Assembly (NCBI GenBank): GCA_902595425.1
Contig: CACJPV010000007.1
Location: 1 to 61,016 of the forward strand
Reading direction: 5' to 3'
From: an uncultured Alphaproteobacteria bacterium
Lineage (GTDB): Bacteria; Pseudomonadota; Alphaproteobacteria; HIMB59; GCA-002718135
DNA length: 61,016 nucleotides
The notes under the pieces are model-generated. The model was not told where the DNA came from. It saw nothing but the letters and a program-made list of their open reading frames with translations, and did not search any database. Made by a program: the position numbers and the translations under genes. Positions 1-9,867 of the stretch are shown piece after piece. The first letter of the stretch is position 1. Each line of letters begins with the position of its first letter.

Positions 1-192
1 TAAAGTTAGATGATGATTTCTTTCGATTGAATTAGCGTTTAATTTTATATATTGTTCAATAATTTTATTAATAAAAAAAAATTTACCTATTCCTTTATTT
101 CCACAAACTAAAATCGAGTTATTCAATTTTTTTGAGATTAAATTTTTATAAACTATTTCAAATTCTTGTTTAAAACCTATCAATTCGTTCAT
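1..192 (-). CDS. holB: DNA polymerase III delta' subunit, 5' part (cut by window edge)
   Basis: The reading frame stays open from an ATG at 190-192 to base 1, giving the first 64 residues. It holds a Walker A motif, GNKGIGK, at about residues 33-39, as in the clamp-loader AAA+ subunit delta'. The ATG overlaps the tmk stop (ATGA), and tmk-holB is a standard bacterial pair, which is the main reason for naming it. Delta' helps load the beta sliding clamp at the replication fork. The rest of the protein lies outside the window, so the zinc-binding and C-terminal parts cannot be checked. Family assignment is inference from motif plus context. Confidence 0.72.
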   Translation of the reverse strand, partial: MNELIGFKQEFEIVYKNLISKKLNNSILVCGNKGIGKFFFINKIIEQYIKLNANSIERNHHLTL

Positions 193-806
193 ATTAATGA
201 AATTATATGTTTTATAATTTTGTCATGTATTTGTTTTTTTGATTTTGAAGCATCAATTTTAATAAATCTATTGTTTTTAGAAATTAATTTATAGCCCTTA
301 TTTACTGCATTATGAAATTTAATGTCTAATTTATCATATTTATTTTTTAATTTTCTTACTTTTAATCTTGAAATAATTAAACTTGTAGATAACTCAAATA
401 AAAAAGTCTTTCTAGGTAAAAAATTATTTAACAAATTTTTATGTAAATCTTTTGCTTTTTGAATACCAAAATTATTTACGTAACCTTGATAAACAAAAGT
501 CGAATCAGCAAATCTATCAGAGATAACTATTTTACCTTCTTTTAGTGCTGGAATTATTACGTTATTAATATGATGAGATCTTGCTGCCATAAGCATCAAT
601 ATTTCTTCATGAATATTTATATCTGATCTAACCTTTAAAATAAGTTTTCTTAATGACTCAGCTAATTTTGTACCGCCAGGTTCTCTCGTAGTTAGAAAAG
701 GAATTTTATTTTTTTTAAGAAAATTTTTTAGTAATAAAATTTGAGATGATTTTCCACTTGCCTCAGGTCCTTCAAAAGTGATGAACAAACCGTTTTTTTT
801 AATCAT
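189..806 (-). CDS. tmk: thymidylate kinase
   Basis: Phosphorylates dTMP to dTDP with ATP for DNA synthesis in the cytoplasm. The 205-residue protein has the P-loop GPEASGKSS at residues 13-21, the REPGGT motif at 41-46 and the DRF motif at 97-99, all diagnostic of the family, and is of normal length (about 205-215). The ATG start overlaps the end of dacA by 8 bases and its own stop overlaps holB, so the three are translationally coupled. The P-loop has Pro-Glu-Ala where many family members read Gly-Glu-Gly, a conservative variation. Confidence 0.95.
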   Translation of the reverse strand: MIKKNGLFITFEGPEASGKSSQILLLKNFLKKNKIPFLTTREPGGTKLAESLRKLILKVRSDINIHEEILMLMAARSHHINNVIIPALKEGKIVISDRFADSTFVYQGYVNNFGIQKAKDLHKNLLNNFLPRKTFLFELSTSLIISRLKVRKLKNKYDKLDIKFHNAVNKGYKLISKNNRFIKIDASKSKKQIHDKIIKHIISLI

Positions 807-1932
807 CTAAACTAGTGCCAAAAATAAGGTACTTTATTCCTGCAAAAATTCTAAATATTGGGTTTACACTTCCTATATTTTCATTAGCCACTAACTCAAC
901 TTCTATGTTTGGTTTTCCATCAATCTCAATTAATAATTTACCATAAGATTTTCCTTTGATAATAGGAGCTTCTAGAGGTTTATTATATTCGATTGAAGAC
1001 TTTATTAATTGTAATTGGTCAAACGACAATGTCGATATAATTTTTTTTGAAGAAACCAAATTTACTCGTGGTTTATTTCCTAGCCAAACATCTGCCTCAA
1101 CAATAACTTGCCCATCATCAACTAACTTTTTTTGGCTTGTTTGCGAAAATGCCCAATTAATTAAATTCGCAGATTCATTCATTCTTGATCTAGAGCTATT
1201 TGTGCCATTAATAACTACAGTAATTCTTCTATCTTCTCTTTTTGCTGTTGCAGCAATTCCCCATCCAGAAGCTTTTGTAAAACCAGTCTTCAATCCATCT
1301 GCTCCTTGAACAGAATTTAATAATTTATTTCTATTAGGCTGCTTGATATCGTTATATGTAAATTCTTTATCAGCAAAATAAAGATATAGATCAGGAAATT
1401 CTTTTATAACAGCATTTGATAAAATTGCTAAGTCATGAACAGAAGAATAGTGATTATCTTCTGGCCATCCAGATGAATTAATAAAATTTGTATTATTCAT
1501 TCCCAATCGTTTTGCATAAACATTCATTAATTGTGCAAAATCTTCTTCAGTCCCAGCTAAACATTCCGCTAATGCCACTGAAGCATCGTTTCCAGATTGA
1601 ATAATTATGCCTTTTAAAAGATCATCAATTGACACTTTATCATCAATTTCAAGAAATGTTCTTGATCCTCCCATTTTGTAAGCTTTCGCAGAAACAATGC
1701 ATTCATTAGTGATTGAAAGATCAGTATTTTTTAATCGATCAAAAGCTGCATAAACAGTCATAATTTTTGTCATAGATGCAGGAGGTGTTTTTGAATTTGA
1801 ATTTTTTTCAAAGAGTATTTCACTTGTATCGAAATCCATAACTATTGCCTGGTCTGCTTTTGTATCTATTGCAAACAAATTTTTTGAAATAAAAAAAATT
1901 GATAAAATGTAAGTAATAATTAGTATTTTCAT
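799..1932 (-). CDS. dacA: D-alanyl-D-alanine carboxypeptidase (PBP5/6 class)
   Basis: Periplasmic penicillin-binding protein that trims the terminal D-Ala of peptidoglycan stem peptides. All three serine-DD-peptidase motifs are present: SMTK at residues 53-56 (nucleophile Ser53), SGN at 113-115 and KTG at 215-217. The N-terminus is a signal peptide ending near residue 21. The C-terminal 100 residues match the PBP5-type beta domain, and a hydrophobic tail near 360-372 could anchor it to the inner membrane. It sits between the rlpA-like gene and tmk in one minus-strand wall/replication operon. Confidence 0.93.
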   Translation of the reverse strand: MKILIITYILSIFFISKNLFAIDTKADQAIVMDFDTSEILFEKNSNSKTPPASMTKIMTVYAAFDRLKNTDLSITNECIVSAKAYKMGGSRTFLEIDDKVSIDDLLKGIIIQSGNDASVALAECLAGTEEDFAQLMNVYAKRLGMNNTNFINSSGWPEDNHYSSVHDLAILSNAVIKEFPDLYLYFADKEFTYNDIKQPNRNKLLNSVQGADGLKTGFTKASGWGIAATAKREDRRITVVINGTNSSRSRMNESANLINWAFSQTSQKKLVDDGQVIVEADVWLGNKPRVNLVSSKKIISTLSFDQLQLIKSSIEYNKPLEAPIIKGKSYGKLLIEIDGKPNIEVELVANENIGSVNPIFRIFAGIKYLIFGTSLDD

Positions 1933-1970
1933 AATATTATTAATAATTTTTAAATATGTTTTAAGTAAGA

Positions 1971-2903
1971 TTATTCCAAAATTATCTCATTCTCTTTATA
2001 ACCTTTAAGAATAAATGTCGAAACTAATTTATTTGCTGTTTCATTTTCAATAGGTCCAATTTTTAATTTATAAAATGTGCCCATGTTTTCTGAGGTATAT
2101 TTTTCTTTTAATTCTATTTCTTTTACAATTTTTTGGATTTCATCGTAGTTTTTAAAATTGTTGATATGTAAATATAATTTTAAATTTTCAACTCTTTCAA
2201 AACCTAACTCAATAGGTTTTTCAATAGTTTCTTTGATACTTTCCTCTAAATTATTATCATCAATATTAGTAATTGAAACTATTTCTGTTGGCGCAGAGTC
2301 AACAGTAGAATTAAAATCATCATCATTAATTGACATAGTAACATTTTTCCATTGTTTTGAAGGGTCTGAGAGAATTTCTATTTTTACTTTTGCAATTTTA
2401 TTTTTGTAAAATCTTAATAATTGAGCAACTTTACGAGAGACTTGAATTATTGAGGCATTGTCATCATGTCTATCATTTATTTTTATTGTTAATGATAGAC
2501 CATTTTCTAAATTTGTTATTTTTATAATACTAGGTAAAGGCAAGGTTTTGTGTCGACCAAGTAATTCTGTAACTTTATTAAGATCATTGTTTTGTGTTTT
2601 TTTGTTATGCAATTCCTTATCATAGAAAGTAGCAAGACCGACCTCTGAATAGGAATAATCTTCTTTAGGAATATATTTTACACCTTCAATAAAATATGGA
2701 TCACCTATTAAATAGAAAATTTTGTCTTTTAGTGAATTGTCTTTTTCTATAATTTTTTTTGGTTCAATTAATTTTACAACATTTTTTTTTGCTTTTTCTT
2801 GAATTACATTTTTGGTATTTTCAATATTATCTACAAATGTATTTTTTGATACATTTTCACAAGAAATTAAAAAAATAAAAAATACACTAATTATTAATCT
2901 CAT
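1971..2903 (-). CDS. rlpA: RlpA-like septal lytic transglycosylase, SPOR domain lipoprotein
   Basis: Starts with a lipoprotein signal (LISC lipobox, Cys at residue 15 from the ATG at 2903; a GTG one codon earlier is also possible). The middle carries a double-psi beta-barrel with the RlpA signatures HKTLPLPS and KINDRHDD; these hold the His and Asp used by RlpA to cleave glycan strands lacking stem peptides. The last 75 residues look like a SPOR domain, which binds such naked glycans at the division septum. It overlaps the end of mltB by 17 bases, so two wall hydrolases are made together. Low-complexity Asn/Lys/Glu linkers separate the domains. Confidence 0.85.
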   Translation of the reverse strand: MRLIISVFFIFLISCENVSKNTFVDNIENTKNVIQEKAKKNVVKLIEPKKIIEKDNSLKDKIFYLIGDPYFIEGVKYIPKEDYSYSEVGLATFYDKELHNKKTQNNDLNKVTELLGRHKTLPLPSIIKITNLENGLSLTIKINDRHDDNASIIQVSRKVAQLLRFYKNKIAKVKIEILSDPSKQWKNVTMSINDDDFNSTVDSAPTEIVSITNIDDNNLEESIKETIEKPIELGFERVENLKLYLHINNFKNYDEIQKIVKEIELKEKYTSENMGTFYKLKIGPIENETANKLVSTFILKGYKENEIILE

Positions 2904-3918
2904 CACTAAGAAGTCCTATTGATATAGCGTAATAAGATGAACAATTATAATACAAAATATTTTTATAATTTGGATAGACCAGAAACATTCTACCTTTTGT
3001 ACCATCTGGTGCTATTAATCTTGCTTCTAGGTCTGATCTTTGAGGAAGCGAAGTATTATTTATTGTTTTAAAGCCTAATTTGGACCATTCTGGTAATGAT
3101 TTTGGAACAGATCTTCTTTTAACAGCACCACATCCTTTTGGATTATCCTGTTTTAATTTCGGATATATTTCTTCTATGTTTTTAGGGGCTAAAACTTCTC
3201 TTCCCCAAGTACTATCATTTGACCAAGGATTTTTGTCAATTGAAGTTAGATAATTTGCTGTACTTGCAAAACCATCAGCGTAACTATTCCAAATATCAAT
3301 ACCTCCTCCATCCCAATCATAAGCACTCTCTAAAAATGTAGTTGGTATCATTTGAGTCATTCCAACAGCACCGCCCCAGCTCCCTATCAATTGGCCAGTA
3401 GGGACTAATTCATCATCTAATATTTTTAGAGCGGCAAATAATTGTTTTCTATAAAAGTCACTTCTTCGTCTATCAAAAGCTAGAGTTGTTACTGCTGTAA
3501 TAGTATCTACTTTACCCTGATTTCGTCCATAAAAACTTTCCATACCCAAAACGGCTACAATAAAACGAGGTTGAATACCAAAATGTTTAGAAATTTTGTT
3601 TAAAATATCCTTATGTTCTTTTAAAACATTTCTTCCTGCAATTATCCTTGATTTATCAACTCGATAGTACAAATATTCTTTTAATGTAATTGTTGACTCT
3701 GGCTGGCAACGGTCACGGAGAATAATTTTTTCCTGAGGTTTAACATCAGATAAATAGAGATTAATAGTTTTTTCACTGATGTTTTTGTCTATAGCCTCTT
3801 TTCTCACATCTTCTAACCAATTATTCCATTCACTAGTAGTGGGCATTGTTGGTTTTTCACATGCTTTTAATGAGTATGTAAAAAAGATGAAAATTAGAAA
3901 AATATATTTAAGAATCAT
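2887..3918 (-). CDS. mltB: membrane-bound lytic murein transglycosylase B family protein
   Basis: Cleaves the MurNAc-GlcNAc bond of peptidoglycan to form 1,6-anhydroMurNAc ends. The catalytic glutamate is Glu127 in GMESFYGR, followed by the family motifs GSWGGAVGMTQMIP and WGREV. The N-terminus is a signal peptide; LKAC with Cys20 could be a weak lipobox. At 343 residues it is the usual SLT_3/MltB length, without an extra peptidoglycan-binding domain. It is the first gene of the mltB-rlpA-dacA-tmk-holB run on the minus strand. Confidence 0.9.
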   Translation of the reverse strand: MILKYIFLIFIFFTYSLKACEKPTMPTTSEWNNWLEDVRKEAIDKNISEKTINLYLSDVKPQEKIILRDRCQPESTITLKEYLYYRVDKSRIIAGRNVLKEHKDILNKISKHFGIQPRFIVAVLGMESFYGRNQGKVDTITAVTTLAFDRRRSDFYRKQLFAALKILDDELVPTGQLIGSWGGAVGMTQMIPTTFLESAYDWDGGGIDIWNSYADGFASTANYLTSIDKNPWSNDSTWGREVLAPKNIEEIYPKLKQDNPKGCGAVKRRSVPKSLPEWSKLGFKTINNTSLPQRSDLEARLIAPDGTKGRMFLVYPNYKNILYYNCSSYYAISIGLLSDEINN

Positions 3919-4015
3919 AAATACGAGATAACAAATTTTTATAAATTCGTATATTTTTATATCCTTTATATTTTGACTTTAATACATTTAAAAGTATAAC
4001 AAAATCCACAAAAAC

Positions 4016-4105
4016 GGAGAGATGGCTGAGTGGTTGAAAGCACTGGTCTTGAAAACCAGCAAGGTGGCAACACCTTCCAGAGTTCGAATCTCTGTCTCTC
4101 CGCCA
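4016..4105 (+). tRNA. tRNA-Ser (anticodon UGA)
   Basis: A 90-nt serine-type tRNA with a 7-bp acceptor stem GGAGAGA/TCTCTCC, G discriminator, and encoded CCA at 4103-4105. The anticodon loop reads CTTGAAA (anticodon TGA, reading UCN serine codons). It has a long variable arm typical of tRNA-Ser and a normal TTCGAAT T loop. It lies alone on the plus strand between mltB and the convergent mfd. Confidence 0.97.
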
Positions 4106-4124
4106 CTAATTTTTCTTGTAAAAA

Positions 4125-7100
4125 TTATTTTATTTTATCTAAAATCTGTTTTGATAGTTCAAACCTATCTGTATTTAATTGCCCTATAAAGTCATAAAAC
4201 ATTTTATGATCTGGCCTCAACGTAAACTGGCTATGTCTATTCATTGATAGATCTAATAACTTTTGAGGATTTCGTGGATTATTTTTATAAAAGCCAATAA
4301 CTATACCCTTTCTACTAAATTCAAATTGTTCAACATTATATTCAATACATAATATTTTGATTTCTATTAAATTGAACAAATTATTCAATTCTTTTGGAAT
4401 TGGACCAAATCTATCTCTTAATTCTACAACTAGGTTTGATAAATCCTCATTATTATTAAGACTTGATATTCTTTTATAAATTGAAAGTCTTAAATCTAAA
4501 TCATTAATAAATTCATCAGGTATGAATATTTCCTCAGGTATTTTAATAGATGGTTGAAATGAACTTTTATGATCAACTTCTTTTGAAATTTTTTGTTTTT
4601 GGAATAAAATTTCTTCTTCTAACATCTGATGATAAAGTTCAGTTCCAATTTCTCTAATAAAACCACTCTGCTCTTCACCAATTATTGAACCTCCTCCTCT
4701 CATTTCAAGATCTTGCGATGCTATGTTAAATCCTGCACCCAGAGACTCTGATGAATTAATTATTGATAGTCTTTTTTTGCCGTTATCCTTAAGTTCATTT
4801 TCTTTGTATGTAATGTAAGCGTAACCTCTTTTTGATGAGCGACCTACCCTACCTTTTAGTTGGTAAAGTGCAGCTAGAGAAAATAAATTAGCTCTATAAA
4901 CAATGATGGTATTAACGTGAGGTAAGTCTAATCCATTTTCAACTATATTAGTACTCACCATTAGAGGAACTTCTTGATTATAAAACTTAGAAATTCTACT
5001 TTCTAATAACGAAGGAGCTAATTGCCCATGAGTTACTACATAGTTAATTTCAGGAAGATTATCTTTTAAAAAATTTTCAATAAATGGAATATCTTTTTTT
5101 CTTGGCGTAACAAAATAAACACCATTTTTTCTTCCATAAATTTCTCTTTTAATAGCTTCTTTGATTGTTATTTCATCAAATTTTGCTACATAACTTCTTA
5201 CTGCTAATCTTTCAAAAGGTGCAGTTAATATTAGACTTAAATCTCTTACACCAGATAAAGACATAGAAAGAGTTCTTGGTATAGGAGTTGCAGATAATGC
5301 TAATACATGGGCATTTGGTGAAATCTCTTTAAATTTTTCTTTTTGTAATGTTCCTAATTTTTGCTCTTCATCATAAATAATTAATCCTAAATTTTTGAAT
5401 TTTAATTTATCACTTAATAATGCATGTGTTCCAATAAGAATGTCTATTTTTCCTTCAGCACAATCAGTAAAAATTTGTTTTTTTTCTTTTTGTGATACTA
5501 AACGTGAAATCTCAGCAATATTAATATTAAAAAGACTAAATCTTTTTAAAAAATTATCATAATGTTGTCTTGATAAGAGAGTAGTTGGAACAAAAACAAT
5601 TGACTGAATGTTTGATTTTGCTGCAAGAAATAAAGCTCTAATTATCACTTCCGTCTTTCCAAAAGCAACATCACCTACTATCAGTCTGTCACTAGGCGTA
5701 CCACTTCCAAAATCATCTATTACATCATTAATAGCACTTAATTGATCATCGGTTTCAACATAAGGAAATGTACTACAAAATTTTTCATATTCTGTATTTT
5801 CAATGTTAATTGGAGGTGATTTAGATTGAAGTCTTTTTGAAGCAATTTTTATTAATTTTTTTGCTGCATCTCTTATTTTCTTTTTAGCATCTGCTTTTCT
5901 TTTTTGCCAACTAGAAGCTCCAAGTCTATCTAGATTAATAGAACTTTCATCTCCTTCTCCATATTTTGTAATGTAATTAAGATTTTCAATTGGTAAAAAG
6001 AGTTTTTGTGTATCTGCAAATTCAAGCTCTAAACAATCGTGAACAAAGTCATTCAACTCTATCTTTTGAATATTATTAAACCTGCAAATACCATATTCAG
6101 AATGCACTAAGATTGAACCTTGGGAAAGTTTATTTAGCTCCTCAAAAAGAAATTTATTTTTTTGATCCTTTTTTCTAGATTTAACAGCTAATGAATATCC
6201 AAAAATAGTTTTTTCATTAATAAAAATAATATTATTTAATTCAAATGACTCTTCTGTTTCTAAAACTGTTATATATATTTTTTGTTCAGATAAATTTGAT
6301 AGATTTTCAATTTCTAAAGGTGCAATAAAAATATTTTCATTTAAAATTTTATAAACTTTTTCTAATGATCCTTCAGAATTGCAACAGATAATAATTTTTT
6401 TACTTGATAAATTCATATCAAAGAATTTTTTTATAAAATCAAAGTCAATTTTTTCTCTAATTGAAGATATATTTTTTATTTTTTTTATATTTGTTGGAAT
6501 ATCACCTTCATTATAAAATAATGATAATTTTGTAATAGGAAAATTAGTTAAAATATGATCAAAGTAATTTTTATTTATAAATAAATGATGTGGCTTTAGA
6601 AAAAATGAATCTTTAGAGTCATTTCTTGCCTCAAAGTAATCTGTTAAATTTTCAGTTCTTTCATCAAATAGTTCAATAGTATCATTGTGAATCAATATTT
6701 GACTATTTTTACAATAATCAAATAGAGTTTCTAAATTTTCATAAAATAAAGGAAGAAATTGCTCACCTCCGGAAGGAATGATTCCTGAAGAAAACATTTC
6801 ATATGTTTGACTTTTTCTGAAGTTTTGAAATATAGACCTAAATTGAACTCTAAATCTTTCTAAATTTTTATTATCTATAATTAATTCATTGCTTGGATTA
6901 AGAGTAATAGAGTCTAAGTCTGACCTTTTAATTCTTTTTTGTGTTATTGGATCAAATTCAAAAATCGACTCAATTTCATCATCAAATAAATCTATTCTAA
7001 TTGGCTTATCAGATTGAGGAAGAAAAATATCAATTATTGAGCCTCTGATTGCAAATTCAGATTTATCCCTTACTAAAGACGTCCTTTCATAACCTAATTT

Positions 7101-7502
7101 TATAAGAAGAAGCAGAATCTTATCTATTTTAATTTTCGAATTTTTTGAAATCGTAATAAAATTTTTTGTTATTTCATTTTTAGGTAGAGTTTTCTGAATT
7201 ACTGCATTCAAAGTTGTTAAAATAATAATTTTATTCTCATTATTTAAATTTAGATGAAAAAGTGTTTCTAATCTAGATGTTTGAATTTCTTTAGAAGGTG
7301 AAATATTATCATATGGAATTTGATCCCAAGCTTTATATTGAAGGACTAATTGATCCGGAAGCAACCAAGTAAGTTTTTTTTTGATATTTATTATTTCTCT
7401 ATCGTCTTTTCCTATATAAACTAAAGATTTATCACTTTTATTAAATATCTCTGAAATTATAAAAGCTTCAGTTTTATCAATGACAGGACCTATAGATTTC
7501 AT
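4125..7502 (-). CDS. mfd: transcription-repair coupling factor
   Basis: ATP-dependent translocase that removes stalled RNA polymerase at DNA lesions and recruits UvrA. The 1125-residue protein has an N-terminal UvrB-like region, a CarD/RID RNA-polymerase-interaction domain (motif SEYGICRF), a superfamily 2 helicase core with Walker A GDVAFGKTE, DEEQ box, SATPIPRT and GRVGRSSKRG, and the C-terminal TRCF domain. Length is close to the E. coli protein (1148). Walker A has Ala where most have Gly. The ATG overlaps the sdhE stop by 4 bases. Confidence 0.96.
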   Translation of the reverse strand: MKSIGPVIDKTEAFIISEIFNKSDKSLVYIGKDDREIINIKKKLTWLLPDQLVLQYKAWDQIPYDNISPSKEIQTSRLETLFHLNLNNENKIIILTTLNAVIQKTLPKNEITKNFITISKNSKIKIDKILLLLIKLGYERTSLVRDKSEFAIRGSIIDIFLPQSDKPIRIDLFDDEIESIFEFDPITQKRIKRSDLDSITLNPSNELIIDNKNLERFRVQFRSIFQNFRKSQTYEMFSSGIIPSGGEQFLPLFYENLETLFDYCKNSQILIHNDTIELFDERTENLTDYFEARNDSKDSFFLKPHHLFINKNYFDHILTNFPITKLSLFYNEGDIPTNIKKIKNISSIREKIDFDFIKKFFDMNLSSKKIIICCNSEGSLEKVYKILNENIFIAPLEIENLSNLSEQKIYITVLETEESFELNNIIFINEKTIFGYSLAVKSRKKDQKNKFLFEELNKLSQGSILVHSEYGICRFNNIQKIELNDFVHDCLELEFADTQKLFLPIENLNYITKYGEGDESSINLDRLGASSWQKRKADAKKKIRDAAKKLIKIASKRLQSKSPPINIENTEYEKFCSTFPYVETDDQLSAINDVIDDFGSGTPSDRLIVGDVAFGKTEVIIRALFLAAKSNIQSIVFVPTTLLSRQHYDNFLKRFSLFNINIAEISRLVSQKEKKQIFTDCAEGKIDILIGTHALLSDKLKFKNLGLIIYDEEQKLGTLQKEKFKEISPNAHVLALSATPIPRTLSMSLSGVRDLSLILTAPFERLAVRSYVAKFDEITIKEAIKREIYGRKNGVYFVTPRKKDIPFIENFLKDNLPEINYVVTHGQLAPSLLESRISKFYNQEVPLMVSTNIVENGLDLPHVNTIIVYRANLFSLAALYQLKGRVGRSSKRGYAYITYKENELKDNGKKRLSIINSSESLGAGFNIASQDLEMRGGGSIIGEEQSGFIREIGTELYHQMLEEEILFQKQKISKEVDHKSSFQPSIKIPEEIFIPDEFINDLDLRLSIYKRISSLNNNEDLSNLVVELRDRFGPIPKELNNLFNLIEIKILCIEYNVEQFEFSRKGIVIGFYKNNPRNPQKLLDLSMNRHSQFTLRPDHKMFYDFIGQLNTDRFELSKQILDKIK

Positions 7503-7747
7503 TTAAATTTTAATATTTTATCAAAAAGATTTTTGAACTCTTTATTCACTTTTATTTTATTTGTAAGAATCTCGTAAATTTCGCTATCTGAATAGATATC
7601 AAAAACTGATTTTAATAACTTTAATTCATTATCACTAAAACTATTTAAATTGTTAATAAAATATTTTTTATACAATATATCAGTCTCTTTAGTACCTGAA
7701 TAAGTTGACCTATATTTGATAATTTTTTTTAGTGAATTTAATGTCAT
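7499..7747 (-). CDS. sdhE: succinate dehydrogenase flavin-assembly factor family (SdhE/YgfY)
   Basis: Small 82-residue helical protein whose N-terminal half matches the SdhE pattern (RSTYSGTKETD; family form RSxxRGTKExD). SdhE assists covalent FAD attachment to SdhA. The Arg of the conserved RGxxE motif is Ser here, while Gly and Glu are kept. It sits directly upstream of mfd with an ATGA overlap and diverges from recG, a common alphaproteobacterial arrangement. Identification rests on motif, size and context. Confidence 0.8.
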   Translation of the reverse strand: MTLNSLKKIIKYRSTYSGTKETDILYKKYFINNLNSFSDNELKLLKSVFDIYSDSEIYEILTNKIKVNKEFKNLFDKILKFK

Positions 7748-7788
7748 ATAATTAATAATAGAATATAGTAAAAATATTATAATATTCT

Positions 7789-9867
7789 ATGAGACCTTCA
7801 CATTTAGACTTATTACTCTCTCCAATCAATACATTAAAGGGAGTTGGGCCAAAATTAGAAAGCATTATAAATAAATTAGGTATAAAACTTAATGTGCATT
7901 TCTTATGGCATTTTCCTTACAGGATTATTGAAAAAAAATATTACGAAAATATTCATGACGCACCAATAAATCAATTAGTTACTATAAAAATAGAAGTTAT
8001 AAAACATTACCCCTCAAAATTTAGAAGACAACCATACAGAGTAACTTGCTTAGCTAATGAGACACCAATAGATATTGTCTATTTTAATGCTCGACACCCT
8101 TTCGTGAGATCAGTTTTGCCAGTTAAAAGTATAAAAATGATTTCGGGTAAATTAGAGTTTTTTAAAAATAAATTTCAAATTACTCATCCCTCAAGTATTG
8201 AAAATATATCCCACATTCAATTATTAAGGGAAAAAGAACCTGTTTATAGCTTGACTGCAGGACTAAACATGAAAAACTTTATCAAATTATCAAATCAAGT
8301 TTTGCAATCAGTTCCTGATTTAAATGAATGGATTGATAAAACATTAATTAAAAAATATGAATTTACTTCATGGAAAGATGCTGTAGTAAAATTACATAAT
8401 CCAGATATAGATGATACATACAGTGAAAAGAATTTCTATAGAAGAAGATTAGCTTTTGATGAATTATTTGCACATCAATTAGCAATTTGCGTTGTAAGAA
8501 CAATTAATAATAGAAAAAAATCTATTTCTTTTAAAAGTTCAGATAATTTTAAAAGCAATTTAATTAAAAATTTAGAATTTAAATTAACTAATTCTCAACT
8601 AACTGCTCTTAACGAAATCAAAGGTGATCTTCTTTCTAACAAACAAATGATTAGATTATTACAGGGAGATGTTGGTTCTGGAAAAACTATAGTTGCCCTA
8701 ATTTCAATGCTTACAGTAATAGAGTCTGGGTATCAAGTAACACTTATGGCCCCTACTAGTATCTTAGCATACCAGCACTACGAAAACATTGTTAAACTAA
8801 TCAATAAACTTCCGATAGAAATAGATATACTTACAGGAAAAGATAAAGGGAGCAAAAGATTAGAAAAATTAGAAAAAATTAAAAATGGTCATACTAAAAT
8901 AATAATTGGAACCCACGCTCTAATACAAGAAGGTGTCAATTTTAATAAATTAGGTTTATCAGTAATTGATGAGCAGCATAGATTTGGTGTCTATCAAAGA
9001 TTGGCTTTTAATTACAAAGGCTTTCGACCCTCTATTTTAGTAATGAGCGCAACTCCAATTCCTAGAACTTTAACTTTGGCAGCCTACGGTGATATGGATG
9101 AAAGTAGATTAACTGAAAAACCTATTGGAAGAAAGCCTATAAAAACATCAGTACTAACATTAAAAAAAGAAAAGAATTTAATCGAAAGAATTAAAAATAA
9201 AATAAATATATCAAATGATAAATTTTTTTGGGTATGTCCTCTTATTGAGGAATCTCAGGAACTTGATTTAAAAGCAGCTACTGATCGTTTTAATTCATTA
9301 AACAAATTATTTAAAAACAAAGTCTTGCTTATACATGGTCAATTAAATGAAAAAGACAAAGAAGCAACAATGGAAAAATTTAAGAACGAAGACTATCGCA
9401 TCTTGGTTGCGACTACAGTCATAGAGGTTGGTATTGATATAAAATCAGCTACCACAATCGTTATTGAACATGCTGAAAGGTTTGGATTAGCTCAGCTTCA
9501 TCAATTAAGAGGTCGTGTCGGAAGAAATAATGAAGATTCTTATTGTATTTTATTACATAAAGAAAACATAAATGAAACTGCAAAGAGAAGATTAGATATA
9601 ATGACAGAAACTAATGATGGATTCCTCATAGCTGAAGAAGATTTAAAAATTAGAGGACCAGGTGAAATTCTTGGAAAAAGACAATCAGGACTCCCATCTT
9701 TTAATGTAGCTGACTTAAGTTATGATGGAGATTTACTTGAAGAAGCTAAATTAAAAGCTGAAAAAATAATTAATACCGATCCCAAATTAGAAATAAATAA
9801 AAATCTTAGAGATTTGCTATACATTCATGAAAGAGATACAGCTATAAGGACTTTAAATGCAGGATGA
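7789..9867 (+). CDS. recG: ATP-dependent DNA helicase RecG
   Basis: Branched-DNA translocase that reverses stalled forks and processes Holliday junctions. The 692-residue protein has the N-terminal wedge/OB domain (residues ~1-240), then helicase motifs GDVGSGKT, DEQHRFG, SATPIPRT and LRGRVGR in order, and the C-terminal region typical of RecG. Length matches E. coli RecG (693). The ATG at 7789 is 41 bases from the divergent sdhE start. Its stop overlaps the following CxxC protein gene. Confidence 0.97.
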   Translation: MRPSHLDLLLSPINTLKGVGPKLESIINKLGIKLNVHFLWHFPYRIIEKKYYENIHDAPINQLVTIKIEVIKHYPSKFRRQPYRVTCLANETPIDIVYFNARHPFVRSVLPVKSIKMISGKLEFFKNKFQITHPSSIENISHIQLLREKEPVYSLTAGLNMKNFIKLSNQVLQSVPDLNEWIDKTLIKKYEFTSWKDAVVKLHNPDIDDTYSEKNFYRRRLAFDELFAHQLAICVVRTINNRKKSISFKSSDNFKSNLIKNLEFKLTNSQLTALNEIKGDLLSNKQMIRLLQGDVGSGKTIVALISMLTVIESGYQVTLMAPTSILAYQHYENIVKLINKLPIEIDILTGKDKGSKRLEKLEKIKNGHTKIIIGTHALIQEGVNFNKLGLSVIDEQHRFGVYQRLAFNYKGFRPSILVMSATPIPRTLTLAAYGDMDESRLTEKPIGRKPIKTSVLTLKKEKNLIERIKNKINISNDKFFWVCPLIEESQELDLKAATDRFNSLNKLFKNKVLLIHGQLNEKDKEATMEKFKNEDYRILVATTVIEVGIDIKSATTIVIEHAERFGLAQLHQLRGRVGRNNEDSYCILLHKENINETAKRRLDIMTETNDGFLIAEEDLKIRGPGEILGKRQSGLPSFNVADLSYDGDLLEEAKLKAEKIINTDPKLEINKNLRDLLYIHERDTAIRTLNAG

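Noticed and set aside
956..1309. 117-residue plus-strand open frame inside dacA
   Set aside because: Antisense shadow of a gene with all three DD-peptidase motifs; its residue mix follows the complement of dacA codons.
4108..4126. AATTTTT/AAAAATT hairpin between tRNA-Ser and mfd as a terminator
   Set aside because: AT-only short stem in AT-rich DNA with no clean T-run; expected by chance.
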